From Chromobacterium rhizoryzae (GTDB lineage Bacteria; Pseudomonadota; Gammaproteobacteria; Burkholderiales; Chromobacteriaceae): DNA of 64,000 nucleotides. How positions within the stretch are numbered: the stretch's first letter is position 1; each line of letters opens with the position of its first letter. The stretch is from the NCBI RefSeq assembly GCF_020544465.1, contig NZ_CP066126.1:3906001-3970000 (forward strand). Reading direction: 5' to 3'. Under the pieces are notes generated by a model that did no database searches, was not told the DNA's origin, and was given only the letters and a program-made list of their open reading frames with translations. Shown here in pieces: positions 33,319 through 43,400 of the stretch. The translations under genes and the position numbers were made by a program.

Positions 33319-33768
33319 TTCGGCTTCGGCTTGTCTGCTTCGTCCCGACGCGCTTTCGCGCCAGTCATCACAGTCGTCAAGAAAAGTTGCAAATCCGTCG
33401 ACGCGTCCGCCAATGGGGAACGCACGGAAAACGCGATTATGCCGATTGCAGAAAAGCGCGGCAAAGGAAATTGTTTGGCAATCCTACCTCGAACAAAAAT
33501 ACCGGCTCGCCGCCGCCGCGGCCTCAATGCGGACAAGGCATTGTTCCAATAAGGAAAATCACACAATCAAAACAAATTAATATATAAGACTAATTTTTAA
33601 TAATTTCCAAGAATTTGCAAGATGCCTTAGCATCAGTTCATCGCATGTCATGGGTTTATCCATGGCAGGAAATTTCTCAGAATCACGATGCGCCGGCATC
33701 TTCTGAAACCGCGCCGCCAACAGGCGCGATTGAAACCCGCGGCGCGTCTTCAGACTAGGGGCATCATC
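33319..33768. other. Divergent intergenic region, AT-rich in its right half
   Basis: There is no gene here. The stretch from about 33550 to 33690 is strongly AT-rich (TTAATATATAAGAC near 33580) and probably carries the promoters of the lipid operon (minus) and the amino-acid binding protein (plus). A TATA-type -10 can be picked out, but no convincing -35, so no promoter is called. Confidence 0.5.
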
Positions 33769-34572
33769 ATGAAACACGCCATCGCATTGGCCATCGCCTT
33801 GAGCGCCACCGCCACCGCCGCCTGGGCCGACCGTCTGGACGACATCAAGAAAGCCGGCGTGCTGCGCGTCGCCGCCTTCGACAGCAACCCGCCCTTCGGC
33901 TTCCTCGACGCCAAGACCCGTCAGATTTCCGGCCTGGACGTGGACGTGGCCCAACACATCGCCAAGAAACTGGGCGTAAAACTCAGCCTGATCCCCACCA
34001 ATCCGGCCAACCGCGTGCCGCTCTTGGTGTCCGGCAAGGCCGATCTGGTGGCCGCCAACTTCACCGTCACCGACGAGCGCAAGAAGCAAGTGGCGTTCAG
34101 CCTGCCCTACTTCGCCTCCGGCCAGCAGTTCATCGCCCGCAAGGGATCGCTGCAAAAGCCGGAACAACTGGCCGGCCTGCGCGTGGGAGTGGACAAGGGC
34201 ACCACCCAGGAAGTGAATCTGCGCGACAAATACCCGAAAACCACCGTGGTGGCTTACGACGACACCCCCCTGGCCTTCACCGCGCTGCGCAACGGCAACG
34301 TCCAGGCCATCAGCCAGGACGGCTCCAAGCTGGCCGCCTTGCTGGCCAATGCGCCGGACAAGGCCAAGTTCGAACTGGCGCCGTTCACCCTGACCCGCGA
34401 ATACCAGGCCATCGGCCTGCCCAAGGGCGAGGCGCGTCTGCTGAAAGCTGTGAACGACAGCCTGCTGGAACTGGAAAAATCCGGCCAGGCCGCCAAGATC
34501 TACAATCAGTGGTTCGGCCCGGCCACCAAAGCGCCGCTGCCTAGGGACTTCAAGATCGGCGAAGCCAGCTAA
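33769..34572 (+). CDS. Amino-acid ABC transporter substrate-binding protein
   Basis: A 267-residue periplasmic protein of solute-binding family 3 (polar amino acids). The signal peptide is residues 1-20 with AAWA cleavage. The family pattern LRVAAFDSNPPFGFLD...GLDVDVAQHIAKKLG is at ~30-70, and ADLVAANFTVTDERKKQVAFS at ~95. AGGGG precedes the ATG. Two permease genes follow after 373 bp filled largely by repeat elements. Its TAA stop is the left flank of a family A element. Confidence 0.9.
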   Translation: MKHAIALAIALSATATAAWADRLDDIKKAGVLRVAAFDSNPPFGFLDAKTRQISGLDVDVAQHIAKKLGVKLSLIPTNPANRVPLLVSGKADLVAANFTVTDERKKQVAFSLPYFASGQQFIARKGSLQKPEQLAGLRVGVDKGTTQEVNLRDKYPKTTVVAYDDTPLAFTALRNGNVQAISQDGSKLAALLANAPDKAKFELAPFTLTREYQAIGLPKGEARLLKAVNDSLLELEKSGQAAKIYNQWFGPATKAPLPRDFKIGEAS

Positions 34573-34684
34573 GACCCGCTAACAAAACCCCTGATCCTGC
34601 GTTGCGCCTCCTTGTCGTACCACTTGTACTTCCTGCGTCGGCGCGCCTTGGCTCAGGTTCTCTGCGAGGTTTTCTTAGCGGCTC
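34573..34684 (+). mobile_element. Family A MITE-like element, copy A3 (112 bp)
   Basis: Ends GACCCGCTAACAAAACC and inverted GAGCCGCTAAGAAAACC; core GTACCACTTGTAC. Flanked by TAA at 34570-34572 (stop codon of the binding protein) and TAA at 34685-34687. The right TAA is also the left flank of a family B element, so the two are joined head to tail by a single TAA. Confidence 0.88.
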
Positions 34685-34687
34685 TAA

Positions 34688-34827
34688 GAACCTATTTACG
34701 ATCTGCTGCGCGTCGGCGATACGGCGTTGAAAATGCTTTCAGAATGCTCATGTACCACCTGAGCATTCCGCTTCTTCAACCGTTTTCACCTGCTCTCGCC
34801 TTAGCTCGCGAGATCGTAAACACGTTC
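34688..34827 (+). mobile_element. Family B MITE-like element, copy B2 (140 bp)
   Basis: Left end GAACCTATTTACGATCT and inverted right end GAACGTGTTTACGATCT. The core is GTACCACCTGAGC, partly decayed from the consensus. The left flank is TAA (shared with copy A3); the right flank is CAA, one base from a TAA duplication. Confidence 0.85.
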
Positions 34828-34945
34828 CAAGACCCGCGTTTTCCCATCCGTATCCCCAGCCGCCGGGCGCGCCCGGCGGTTTCGCCATTTCAGACGCCGC
34901 CGGCGCTGAAAGGCGGAGCGCAATCGCCATACAGGACAGCAAGCA

Positions 34946-35686
34946 ATGAATCCCCCCTCCTGGCTCGGCCACCACTGGCTGGAGCCCCACTACCTGGGCT
35001 GGCTGCTCAAGGGCGCGCTGCTCACCGGCTGGCTGGCCCTGCTGGTCTGCGCCGCCGCCACCGCGCTCGGCATGCTGCTGACCGTGGCGCTGGAGTCGCG
35101 CTGGCGCGCGCTCGGCCGCGGCGTCGGCCTCTGGGTCAGCTTGCACCGCAACACTCCGCTGATGGTGCAATTGCTGCTGTGGTATTTCGGCGTGGCCGGC
35201 CTGCTGCCTGAAGCCGCCATGCTGTGGCTGAACACCCCGCGCAGCCTGCCCTTGCCGGGCGGTCTGGCCTTGCCGTGGCCGTCCTTCGAATTCCTGGCCG
35301 CGCTGGTGGGCCTGACCCTGTACAGCGCCAGCTTCATCTGCGGCGAACTGCAGGCCGGGCTGCGCGGCGTCGCCGCCGGCCAGCGCCAGGCCGCGCGCGC
35401 GCTGGGCATGAACGGCTGGCAGGAATTCCGCTGGGTGGTGCTGCCGCAGGCCTGGGCGCTGGCGCGCCGGCCCTTGGTCGGCCAATACACCGCGGTGGTG
35501 AAGAACACCTCCTTGGCGATGGCCATAGGCGTGGCCGAGCTGTCCTACACCTCGCGCCAGGTGGAAACCGAAACCCTGCTCGCCTTCCAGGCCTTCGCCG
35601 TCGCCACCGCCGCCTATCTGCTGCTGGTGTTGCTGACCCAGGCGCTGAGCCAGCGCGGCGAGCCGGCATGGAGGGCGCCGCGATGA
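34946..35686 (+). CDS. Amino-acid ABC transporter permease (GltJ/HisQM type)
   Basis: A 246-residue inner-membrane permease. The coupling (EAA-like) loop is GQRQAARALGMNGWQEFRWVVLPQA at ~150-175, here split as GQRQAARALGM and FRWVVLPQA. The helix segment HRNTPLMVQLLLWYF is typical of polar-amino-acid permeases. Its stop overlaps the start of the next permease by ATGA. It should pair with it and with the binding protein at 33769. No ATPase gene is adjacent, so the nucleotide-binding partner must be encoded elsewhere. Confidence 0.9.
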   Translation: MNPPSWLGHHWLEPHYLGWLLKGALLTGWLALLVCAAATALGMLLTVALESRWRALGRGVGLWVSLHRNTPLMVQLLLWYFGVAGLLPEAAMLWLNTPRSLPLPGGLALPWPSFEFLAALVGLTLYSASFICGELQAGLRGVAAGQRQAARALGMNGWQEFRWVVLPQAWALARRPLVGQYTAVVKNTSLAMAIGVAELSYTSRQVETETLLAFQAFAVATAAYLLLVLLTQALSQRGEPAWRAPR

Positions 35687-36372
35687 TGCCGCCGGTGATT
35701 CAGGACAATCTCGATTATCTGCTGTGGGGCAATCTGGCCAACGGCGAGCCCGGCGGCCTGCTGCTGACCCTGGCCATCAGCGCCGCCGCCGGCGTGCTGG
35801 CCAGCCTGCTGGGCCTGGCCGGCGGCATCGCCCTGGTGATGGGCGGGCCCGGCCCGCGCCGCGCGCTGGGCGCGCTGGTGGCGCTGCTGCGCGCCATCCC
35901 GGTGCTGATGCTGATCTTCTGGTGCTATTTCCTGCTGCCCATCCTGTTTGGCGTGGACATCCCCGGCGTGCTCACCGTGGTGCTGGCGCTGGCGCTGATC
36001 AACGCCGCCTATCTGAGCCAGTCGGTGCGGGCCGGCATCGCCGCCATCGGCCCCGGCCAATGGGCGGCCGGACTGTCTCTGGGGCTGGACCGCTGGCAGA
36101 CGCTGCGGCTGATCGTGCTGCCGCAGGCGCTACGCATGATGCTGCCCTCCTTCGTCAATCAGTGGATCACCCTGATCAAGGACAGCTCGCTGGCCTATGT
36201 GGTGGGCGTGGCCGAATTCACCTTCGTCGCCACCCAGGTCAACAACCGCGAGCAGGTCTACCCGCTGGAGATTTTCGCCTTCATCGCGCTGGCTTATTTC
36301 CTGGTCTGCGGCGGCCTGCAGTTGCTGGGCCGCTGGAGCGACAAGCGCTGGAGCCTGCCGGCCCGGGCCTGA
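35683..36372 (+). CDS. Amino-acid ABC transporter permease (second subunit)
   Basis: A 229-residue permease with LRAIPVLMLIFWCYFLLP and the coupling loop GLSLGLDRWQTLRLIVLPQA. The ATGATG start at 35683 overlaps the preceding stop; an in-frame ATG at 35668 is possible but less favoured. A good terminator follows, closing the permease unit without an ATPase gene. Confidence 0.9.
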   Translation: MMPPVIQDNLDYLLWGNLANGEPGGLLLTLAISAAAGVLASLLGLAGGIALVMGGPGPRRALGALVALLRAIPVLMLIFWCYFLLPILFGVDIPGVLTVVLALALINAAYLSQSVRAGIAAIGPGQWAAGLSLGLDRWQTLRLIVLPQALRMMLPSFVNQWITLIKDSSLAYVVGVAEFTFVATQVNNREQVYPLEIFAFIALAYFLVCGGLQLLGRWSDKRWSLPARA

Positions 36373-36429
36373 GCCCGGGGAAAACCGCCCCGGCGCTGGA
36401 GCCGACCTCATCGAGCAGAACAGCGTAGG

Positions 36430-36463
36430 AGCCGGAGTCCTGTAGCGCGGGGCTCCGGCTTTT
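36430..36463 (+). terminator. Intrinsic terminator of the permease genes
   Basis: AGCCGGAG (36430-36437) pairs with CTCCGGCT (36453-36460), followed by TTTT. It lies 57 bp after the second permease. Confidence 0.82.
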
Positions 36464-36603
36464 GGATTTGAACTGGATGCGCTCCGGCGGGAAACGCGGC
36501 AAGCAAGCGCTTGATCCGCGTCAAGCCGCCTCGCAACAGCCCGTGCGTCCGCCGGGCCGCCGGGCGTAGCCTATTTCGGTCTCGGACAATCAGGATAATC
36601 ATC

Positions 36604-38496
36604 ATGCACTTGCCGCTACGCTTCGCCATCGTTTCCGCCTTCGCCGCCCTGCACCTCAGCCCGCACGCGCACGCCATGCCGGCCGCGCCGGACTATGTCG
36701 ACGACAGCCAATACCTGTCCGCCGCGCGCCAGCGGGTGCTGCCGCCGGACATCCCCTGGCAGGGGGACAGCCAGCGCTTCGCCGCCAAGGCGGACGACGC
36801 CTGGGCCACCCCGCTGGAAGCCAGCGGCTTCAAGCACACGCCGGCCTATCCGGAAACCATCGCCTATCTGAACCGGCTGGCCGCGGCCAAGCCGGCGCTG
36901 CTCAAGCTCAGCCCGATGGCGGAGAAAACCGACCAGGGCCGCGACATGATGATGGCGGTGGTGTCCGCCGCCGCCGATAAATCGCCGCAGGGCCTGCGCG
37001 CCAGCGGCAAGCCGCTGATCTATGTGCAAGCCGGCATCCACCCCGGCGAAGCCAACGGCAAGGACGCCGGGCTGATGCTGATCCGCGACCTGCTGATCCG
37101 CGACGACGCGCTGCTGTCCAAGGTCAACCTGCTCTTCGTCCCCACCGTCAACGTGGACGGCGACATGCGCTACGGCAAATACGGCCGCATCAACCAGAAC
37201 GGGCCGGAACAGACCGGCTGGCGCGTCAACGGCCGCAACCTCAATCTGAACCGCGACTTCACCAAGCTGGACAGCCCGGAAATCCGCAATGTGGCGCGCG
37301 CGCTCAACGACTACCAGCCGGACTTCTTCATCGACACCCACAGCACCGACGGCGTCAACTACCAATACGACGTCACTTATTGCAATAACGGCCAGGGCTG
37401 GTCGCCCGCGTCCAGCCGCTGGATGGATCAGGTGATGACGCCCGAAGTCTACCGCGAGCTGCGCCGCTACGGCCACGAGCCCAATGTCTGCATTTCGATG
37501 AACGACAACGAGAACCCCGACAAGGGCTATTACCCGTATTACAGCGACCTGGCGCGCTTCTCCAACCAATACGCGGACGCGCGCGGCATCCCCGCCATCC
37601 TGGTGGAACTGCACGCGCTCAAGCCCTACAAGCAGCAAGTGCTGGGCAACTACGTGCTCTACCGCGCCATCTTCGACAGCGTGTCCCGCCATTACGACGG
37701 CCTGCGCGCCGCCATCGCCAAGGACCGCGCCGCGCGGCCGGACCCGGTGACGCTGACCTGGAAGGAGGCCGAGGGCAAGCCCAAGCTGGTGGACTTCAAG
37801 GGCGTCAAATTCGACAAAGTGCCCTCCCCCGTCACCGGCGACAAAATCATGCGCTGGAGCAATCAGCCGCGCGACTACCGCCTGCCCATCACCCCGCTGA
37901 CCGTGCCGGACCTGATCGCCGCGCGGCCCAAGGCCTATGTGGTGCCGGCGCAATGGCATGAGGTGATCGCCCGCCTGCGCGCCCACGGCATCCAGCTTCG
38001 CGAACTGAGCCGGCCGGAAACCCTGGACGTCACCGTCTACCGGCTGGACGACATCAAGCTGGGCACCCCGTTCGAGCCCGATCGCGAATCCGCCGACAAA
38101 ATCCCCGGCTATGAAGGCCGCTTGCTGATAGACGGCAAGCCCAGCCCGCTGCAGCGCAAAGTCACCTATCCGGCCGGTTCCGTGGTGGTGGACCCGCAAC
38201 AGCCGCTGGGCACGCTGGCGATGCTGCTGCTGGAGCCCTCCAGCCCGGATTCCTTCCTGCACTGGGGCTTCTTCAACGCCAACCTCACCTCGGCGGAAGC
38301 GCCGGAAGCCTATGTGATGGAGCCGATGGCGCGGCGGATGCTGGCGGAAAGCCCGGCCCTGCGCCAGGCCTTCCAGGCCAGGCTCAAGGACCCCAAGTTC
38401 GCCAAGGACCGCAACGCCCGGCTCAACTGGTTCTATGAGCAGACCCCGTTCGCCGACAGCAACCGCTTCCTCTACCCGGTAGGCATCGTGCGCTGA
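36604..38496 (+). CDS. Secreted M14-family zinc carboxypeptidase
   Basis: A 630-residue periplasmic or secreted peptidase. The signal peptide spans residues 1-24 (ending HAHA before MPAAP). The M14 zinc site begins with GIHPGEANGKDAGLM (His and Glu), and the distal ligand is likely the His in DTHSTDGVNYQ. The substrate-binding pattern VNGRNLNLNRDF is present, and VELHALKPYKQQVLGNY contains the catalytic Glu region. The C-terminal ~200 residues form an extra beta-rich domain. Longer than digestive M14 enzymes, but usual for bacterial M14 proteins of this type. Confidence 0.88.
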   Translation: MHLPLRFAIVSAFAALHLSPHAHAMPAAPDYVDDSQYLSAARQRVLPPDIPWQGDSQRFAAKADDAWATPLEASGFKHTPAYPETIAYLNRLAAAKPALLKLSPMAEKTDQGRDMMMAVVSAAADKSPQGLRASGKPLIYVQAGIHPGEANGKDAGLMLIRDLLIRDDALLSKVNLLFVPTVNVDGDMRYGKYGRINQNGPEQTGWRVNGRNLNLNRDFTKLDSPEIRNVARALNDYQPDFFIDTHSTDGVNYQYDVTYCNNGQGWSPASSRWMDQVMTPEVYRELRRYGHEPNVCISMNDNENPDKGYYPYYSDLARFSNQYADARGIPAILVELHALKPYKQQVLGNYVLYRAIFDSVSRHYDGLRAAIAKDRAARPDPVTLTWKEAEGKPKLVDFKGVKFDKVPSPVTGDKIMRWSNQPRDYRLPITPLTVPDLIAARPKAYVVPAQWHEVIARLRAHGIQLRELSRPETLDVTVYRLDDIKLGTPFEPDRESADKIPGYEGRLLIDGKPSPLQRKVTYPAGSVVVDPQQPLGTLAMLLLEPSSPDSFLHWGFFNANLTSAEAPEAYVMEPMARRMLAESPALRQAFQARLKDPKFAKDRNARLNWFYEQTPFADSNRFLYPVGIVR

Positions 38497-38663
38497 TCCC
38501 GTCCCGCGCAAGCGTCCGCCGGCTTGTCTACAATGAATAGATTAAAGCCGGCCGGACCTCACGGCGCGGGCGCCCACTCAAGGCGGGGCGGGCAGCGGAT
38601 CGTTTCCATGTTTGCAGCGGCGGACCGGCCAGGCCGGTCAACGGCCGCAACCAGGAGAAACCC

Positions 38664-39431
38664 ATGCACATCAAGATTCTCGGCGCCGCCGCCTGCATCG
38701 GCCATCCCGGCCACACCACCAGTTTCCTGATCGACGAGGACACTCTGATAGACTGCGGCACCGGCGTCACCAGCCTGCGCCCGGACGAAATGCTGTCCAT
38801 CCGTCAGGTGCTGCTCACCCACAGCCACGCCGATCACTGCGGCTGCCTGCCGCTGCTGGCCGACGTCCACGCCAGCCGCCGCGGGCCCGGCCTCACCGTT
38901 TACAGCCAGCAGGAAACCCTGGACGCGCTGCGCGCCCACCTGTTCAACGGCGAGCTGTGGCCGGACTACACCCGCCAGCCCAGCGTCGAGCAGCCCTGGC
39001 TGCGGCTGCAGGCGGTGGAACCCGGCTACGCGCTGCCGCTGGGCGAAGGCCTGGCCACCGCGCTGCCGGCCAATCACAGCGTGCCGGCGCTGGGCTGGCT
39101 GATAGAAGGCAGTTGGCGCGCGCTGGCCTTCAGCGGCGACAGCGGCCCCTGCCCGGCTTTCTGGCAATGGGTGTCCAATGTGCCCTCGCTGACCGACGTG
39201 ATCTGCGAGCTGACCTACACCGACGAACGCCAGGGCGAGGCCGCGCGCCAAGGCCATATGACGCCCTTGCTGCTGCTGCCCTTCCTGCCGCAGCTGCCGG
39301 CCAACACCCATCTGTGGATCAGCCACATCGACCCCGGCTGCCGCGAGCACCTGCTGGAACAGCTGCGCTCGGAATACCCCAACGGCCTGCGCGTCTGCCC
39401 GCTGCGCGAAGGCATGGTGATCGAACTGTAG
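38664..39431 (+). CDS. Metallo-beta-lactamase-fold hydrolase
   Basis: A 255-residue cytoplasmic protein. The zinc motif is LLTHSHADHCG (~residues 50-60), with TSFLIDEDTLIDCGTGV before it, FSGDSGPC giving the bridging Asp and WISHIDPGC the late His. The arrangement resembles class II cyclic-nucleotide phosphodiesterases and RNase Z-like enzymes; substrate unknown. AGGAGAAA precedes the ATG. A DUF190 gene starts 18 bp later and is probably co-transcribed. Confidence 0.87.
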   Translation: MHIKILGAAACIGHPGHTTSFLIDEDTLIDCGTGVTSLRPDEMLSIRQVLLTHSHADHCGCLPLLADVHASRRGPGLTVYSQQETLDALRAHLFNGELWPDYTRQPSVEQPWLRLQAVEPGYALPLGEGLATALPANHSVPALGWLIEGSWRALAFSGDSGPCPAFWQWVSNVPSLTDVICELTYTDERQGEAARQGHMTPLLLLPFLPQLPANTHLWISHIDPGCREHLLEQLRSEYPNGLRVCPLREGMVIEL

Positions 39432-39449
39432 CCGCAGGAGGCCCGCGCC

Positions 39450-39773
39450 ATGCAAGGCTATCAACTCTCTTTCTTCACTCAGCAGGGCCACAGCCACGAC
39501 GGCCAGCCCTTGGCGGAATGGATACTGCAACAGGCGCGGCGGATGGGCGTCCGCGGCGCCACGCTGTTTGCCGCCAGCGAAGGTTACGGCCGCCACCGCC
39601 GGCTGCATTCCGCTCACTTCTTCGAACTGGCGGACCAGCCCGAGGAAGTCACGCTGGCGCTCAGCGCCGACGAGGCCGAACGACTGCTGGCCGCGCTCGC
39701 CGCCGCCGGTATCAAGGTGTTTTACGTGAAGACGCCGGTGGAGTTCGGCGTGCTGGGGGAGGAGGAATCGTAA
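39450..39773 (+). CDS. DUF190 family protein
   Basis: A 107-residue protein with the DUF190 (GlnB-like fold) pattern: LAEWILQQARRMGVRGATLFAASEGYGRH in shortened view at ~22-50 and KVFYVKTPVEFGVLG near the end. Members often sit beside the fluoride channel gene crcB and may be PII-like sensors, but here the neighbour is a metallo-beta-lactamase-fold gene. AGGAGG occurs just before the ATG. Confidence 0.88.
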   Translation: MQGYQLSFFTQQGHSHDGQPLAEWILQQARRMGVRGATLFAASEGYGRHRRLHSAHFFELADQPEEVTLALSADEAERLLAALAAAGIKVFYVKTPVEFGVLGEEES

Positions 39774-39840
39774 AAACGAAGCGCCAAGGGACGGCGGATA
39801 AAACAAACCCGCCGGCGGGCGAGGGAGAAGCTGCGTCGAT

Positions 39841-40044
39841 TCAAGCGCTCAAACGCTCCGGCAGAGGCTGGCGCTCTTCCTTCATATGCTCGTACACGTC
39901 TTTCACCAGCGCGACGATGCCATGCAAGGCCTTGTCCTGAGTACTGTCAAGGTGCGACAGCAAGGGAAACTCGTCGCAGAGCCCAACATACTCCTCGTCT
40001 TCCGACGACCAGACGACCCGGTACGAGTAGTGTCGATAATCCAT
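39841..40044 (-). CDS. hicB: HicB-like antitoxin, short form lacking the usual C-terminal DNA-binding domain
   Basis: A 67-residue protein with the partial RNase H-fold of HicB antitoxins (YRVVWSSEDEEYVGLCDEFP, then SHLDSTQDKALHGIVALV). It ends at QPLPERLSA, the point where full HicB proteins continue into a ribbon-helix-helix domain of ~40 residues. It follows hicA by one base in the standard toxin-antitoxin order. Because the toxin gene is disrupted, this gene is probably decaying or orphaned. Confidence 0.78.
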   Translation of the reverse strand: MDYRHYSYRVVWSSEDEEYVGLCDEFPLLSHLDSTQDKALHGIVALVKDVYEHMKEERQPLPERLSA

Positions 40045-40045
40045 C

Positions 40046-40431
40046 TTACGCTCCTTCAATCTTCTCAATCGCTTTCAGCACCTGCTTAACCTGATAGGCC
40101 TTCGCTTTGCCGCGGCCATTGTCTTGAATATTCACCCCGCCCGGCACACCTGGGATCTTGTAGATATGATGGCTGCCCTTAGAGCCTGTTCAAAGTCTCG
40201 CGAGCAAGAGCGAGACAAGGCGAAAACGAGCGAAAAAGCGGAATGTACAAGTGGTACATGAGCATTTTGAGTTCGGTTTCAACGCTGTATCGCCGCAGCG
40301 CAGCAGACTTTGAACAGGTTCTTAACGCGCCCTTCGCCGAAAAGGGCATCACACACGGCCACAAGTTCATCAAAACTGATATTGCCCGCCGATGTCCTCA
40401 TTTTCCCTATGGTTTTCTCGACAGTCATCAT
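40046..40431 (-). pseudogene. hicA: hicA toxin gene interrupted by a family B element
   Basis: Read from 40431 on the minus strand, codons 1-36 encode the N-terminal half (MTVEKTIGKM...FDELVAVCDALFGEGRV). The frame then enters the 140-bp element and stops after about 15 foreign codons. Past the element the second half resumes with GSHHIYKIPGVPGGVNIQD and AKAYQVKQVLKAIEKIEGA, the conserved HicA double-stranded-RNA-binding-like region with its catalytic His. Deleting the element plus one TAA (143 bp) gives an uninterrupted 80-residue HicA. Toxin activity is therefore lost. Confidence 0.88.
40182..40321 (-). mobile_element. Family B MITE-like element inserted in hicA, copy B3 (140 bp)
   Basis: Ends GAGCCTGTTCAAAGTCT and, inverted, GAACCTGTTCAAAGTCT. 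The core on the minus strand is GTACCACTTGTAC. TTA flanks both sides on the plus strand (40179-40181 and 40322-40324), that is TAA on the minus strand: an exact 3-bp duplication. This copy has a terminal-repeat variant (CAAAGTCT in place of TTACGATCT) at both ends. Confidence 0.92.
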
Positions 40432-40589
40432 TGACCTCTGCCAGCCAAGTATAGCTTGATGCTGGCCCCCCCCTAAACCGTCAAGCCGGCAAGATCATTG
40501 AAAAACAATATATTGCCGTCAGCCCGCCGACGTCCACGCCTCTGAAAATCGCAGGTGCTCAGTCAACGCCCCACCATGGAACACAATGA

Positions 40590-40621
40590 AACAGGGCATG
40601 GCTCGCAAGCCATGCCCTGTT
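40590..40621 (-). terminator. Intrinsic terminator of copZ
   Basis: A 14-bp perfect stem AACAGGGCATGGCT / AGCCATGCCCTGTT with a TGCG loop and T-rich tail on the minus strand, 22 bp past the copZ stop. Confidence 0.9.
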
Positions 40622-40643
40622 CCGCTACGTCGCCGTTTAAGGC

Positions 40644-40853
40644 TCAGCGCGTCACGTCGAAACCCGCGTCCTCCACCGCCGCCGCCAACTCCTCCGGCGA
40701 CACGATCTCCGCGTCGTACACCACCTTGGCCTGCTTGGCCTCCAGGCTGACCTCGGCCTCGCTGACGCCGGCCATGCCGCTAAGCACGCCGCTGACGCTT
40801 TTCACGCAACCCTGGCAGGTCATGCCATCCACTTTCATGATCAATTCGGACAT
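40644..40853 (-). CDS. copZ: Copper chaperone (heavy-metal-associated domain)
   Basis: A 69-residue cytosolic metallochaperone with the ferredoxin-like HMA fold. The metal-binding motif GMTCQGC uses Cys13 and Cys16. It delivers Cu(I) to the copper-exporting ATPase. The gene lies 47 bp downstream of copA in the same direction and ends in a strong terminator, so the two form an operon. Confidence 0.93.
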   Translation of the reverse strand: MSELIMKVDGMTCQGCVKSVSGVLSGMAGVSEAEVSLEAKQAKVVYDAEIVSPEELAAAVEDAGFDVTR

Positions 40854-40900
40854 TGCTTTCTCCTGAAAAAATTCAAAACTTCGCTAGCGCCGATGCCGCC

Positions 40901-43258
<2,358 letters not shown>

Positions 43259-43276
43259 GATGACCTCCTGAGCCGA

Positions 43277-43307
43277 ATTATATACCCCCATAGGGTATAA
43301 ATGGCAA
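43277..43307 (-). promoter_or_regulatory. copA promoter with CsoR/MerR-type dyad in a 19-bp spacer
   Basis: On the minus strand a -35 TTGCCA (43307-43302) and a -10 TATAAT (43282-43277) are 19 bp apart. The spacer holds the imperfect palindrome TATACCC/GGGTATA (43281-43299). A 19-bp spacer over a dyad is typical of MerR-family activation; the base pattern looks more like CsoR/RcnR-type sites. The regulator gene is not in the window. Confidence 0.65.
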
Positions 43308-43400
43308 ACCCTTTTTTCACTCTTGTCACCGTGGCGGGCTTTACCACGCCGGCGGCCGCGTGGTAACAAGATAGGCTGAGAACCCTTGCAGGAAAACGCT

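Noticed and set aside
33319..33768. Promoters for the divergent lipid operon and binding protein
   Set aside because: AT-rich with TATA-like hexamers, but no -35/-10 pair with good spacing could be defended.
34612..35211. ORF starting MSYHLYFLRRRALAQVLCEV
   Set aside because: It begins inside repeat element A3; similar peptides arise from other family A copies. Not a gene.
36616..38511. 631-codon open frame opposite the M14 peptidase gene
   Set aside because: Antisense shadow; the plus-strand frame has a signal peptide and zinc motifs.
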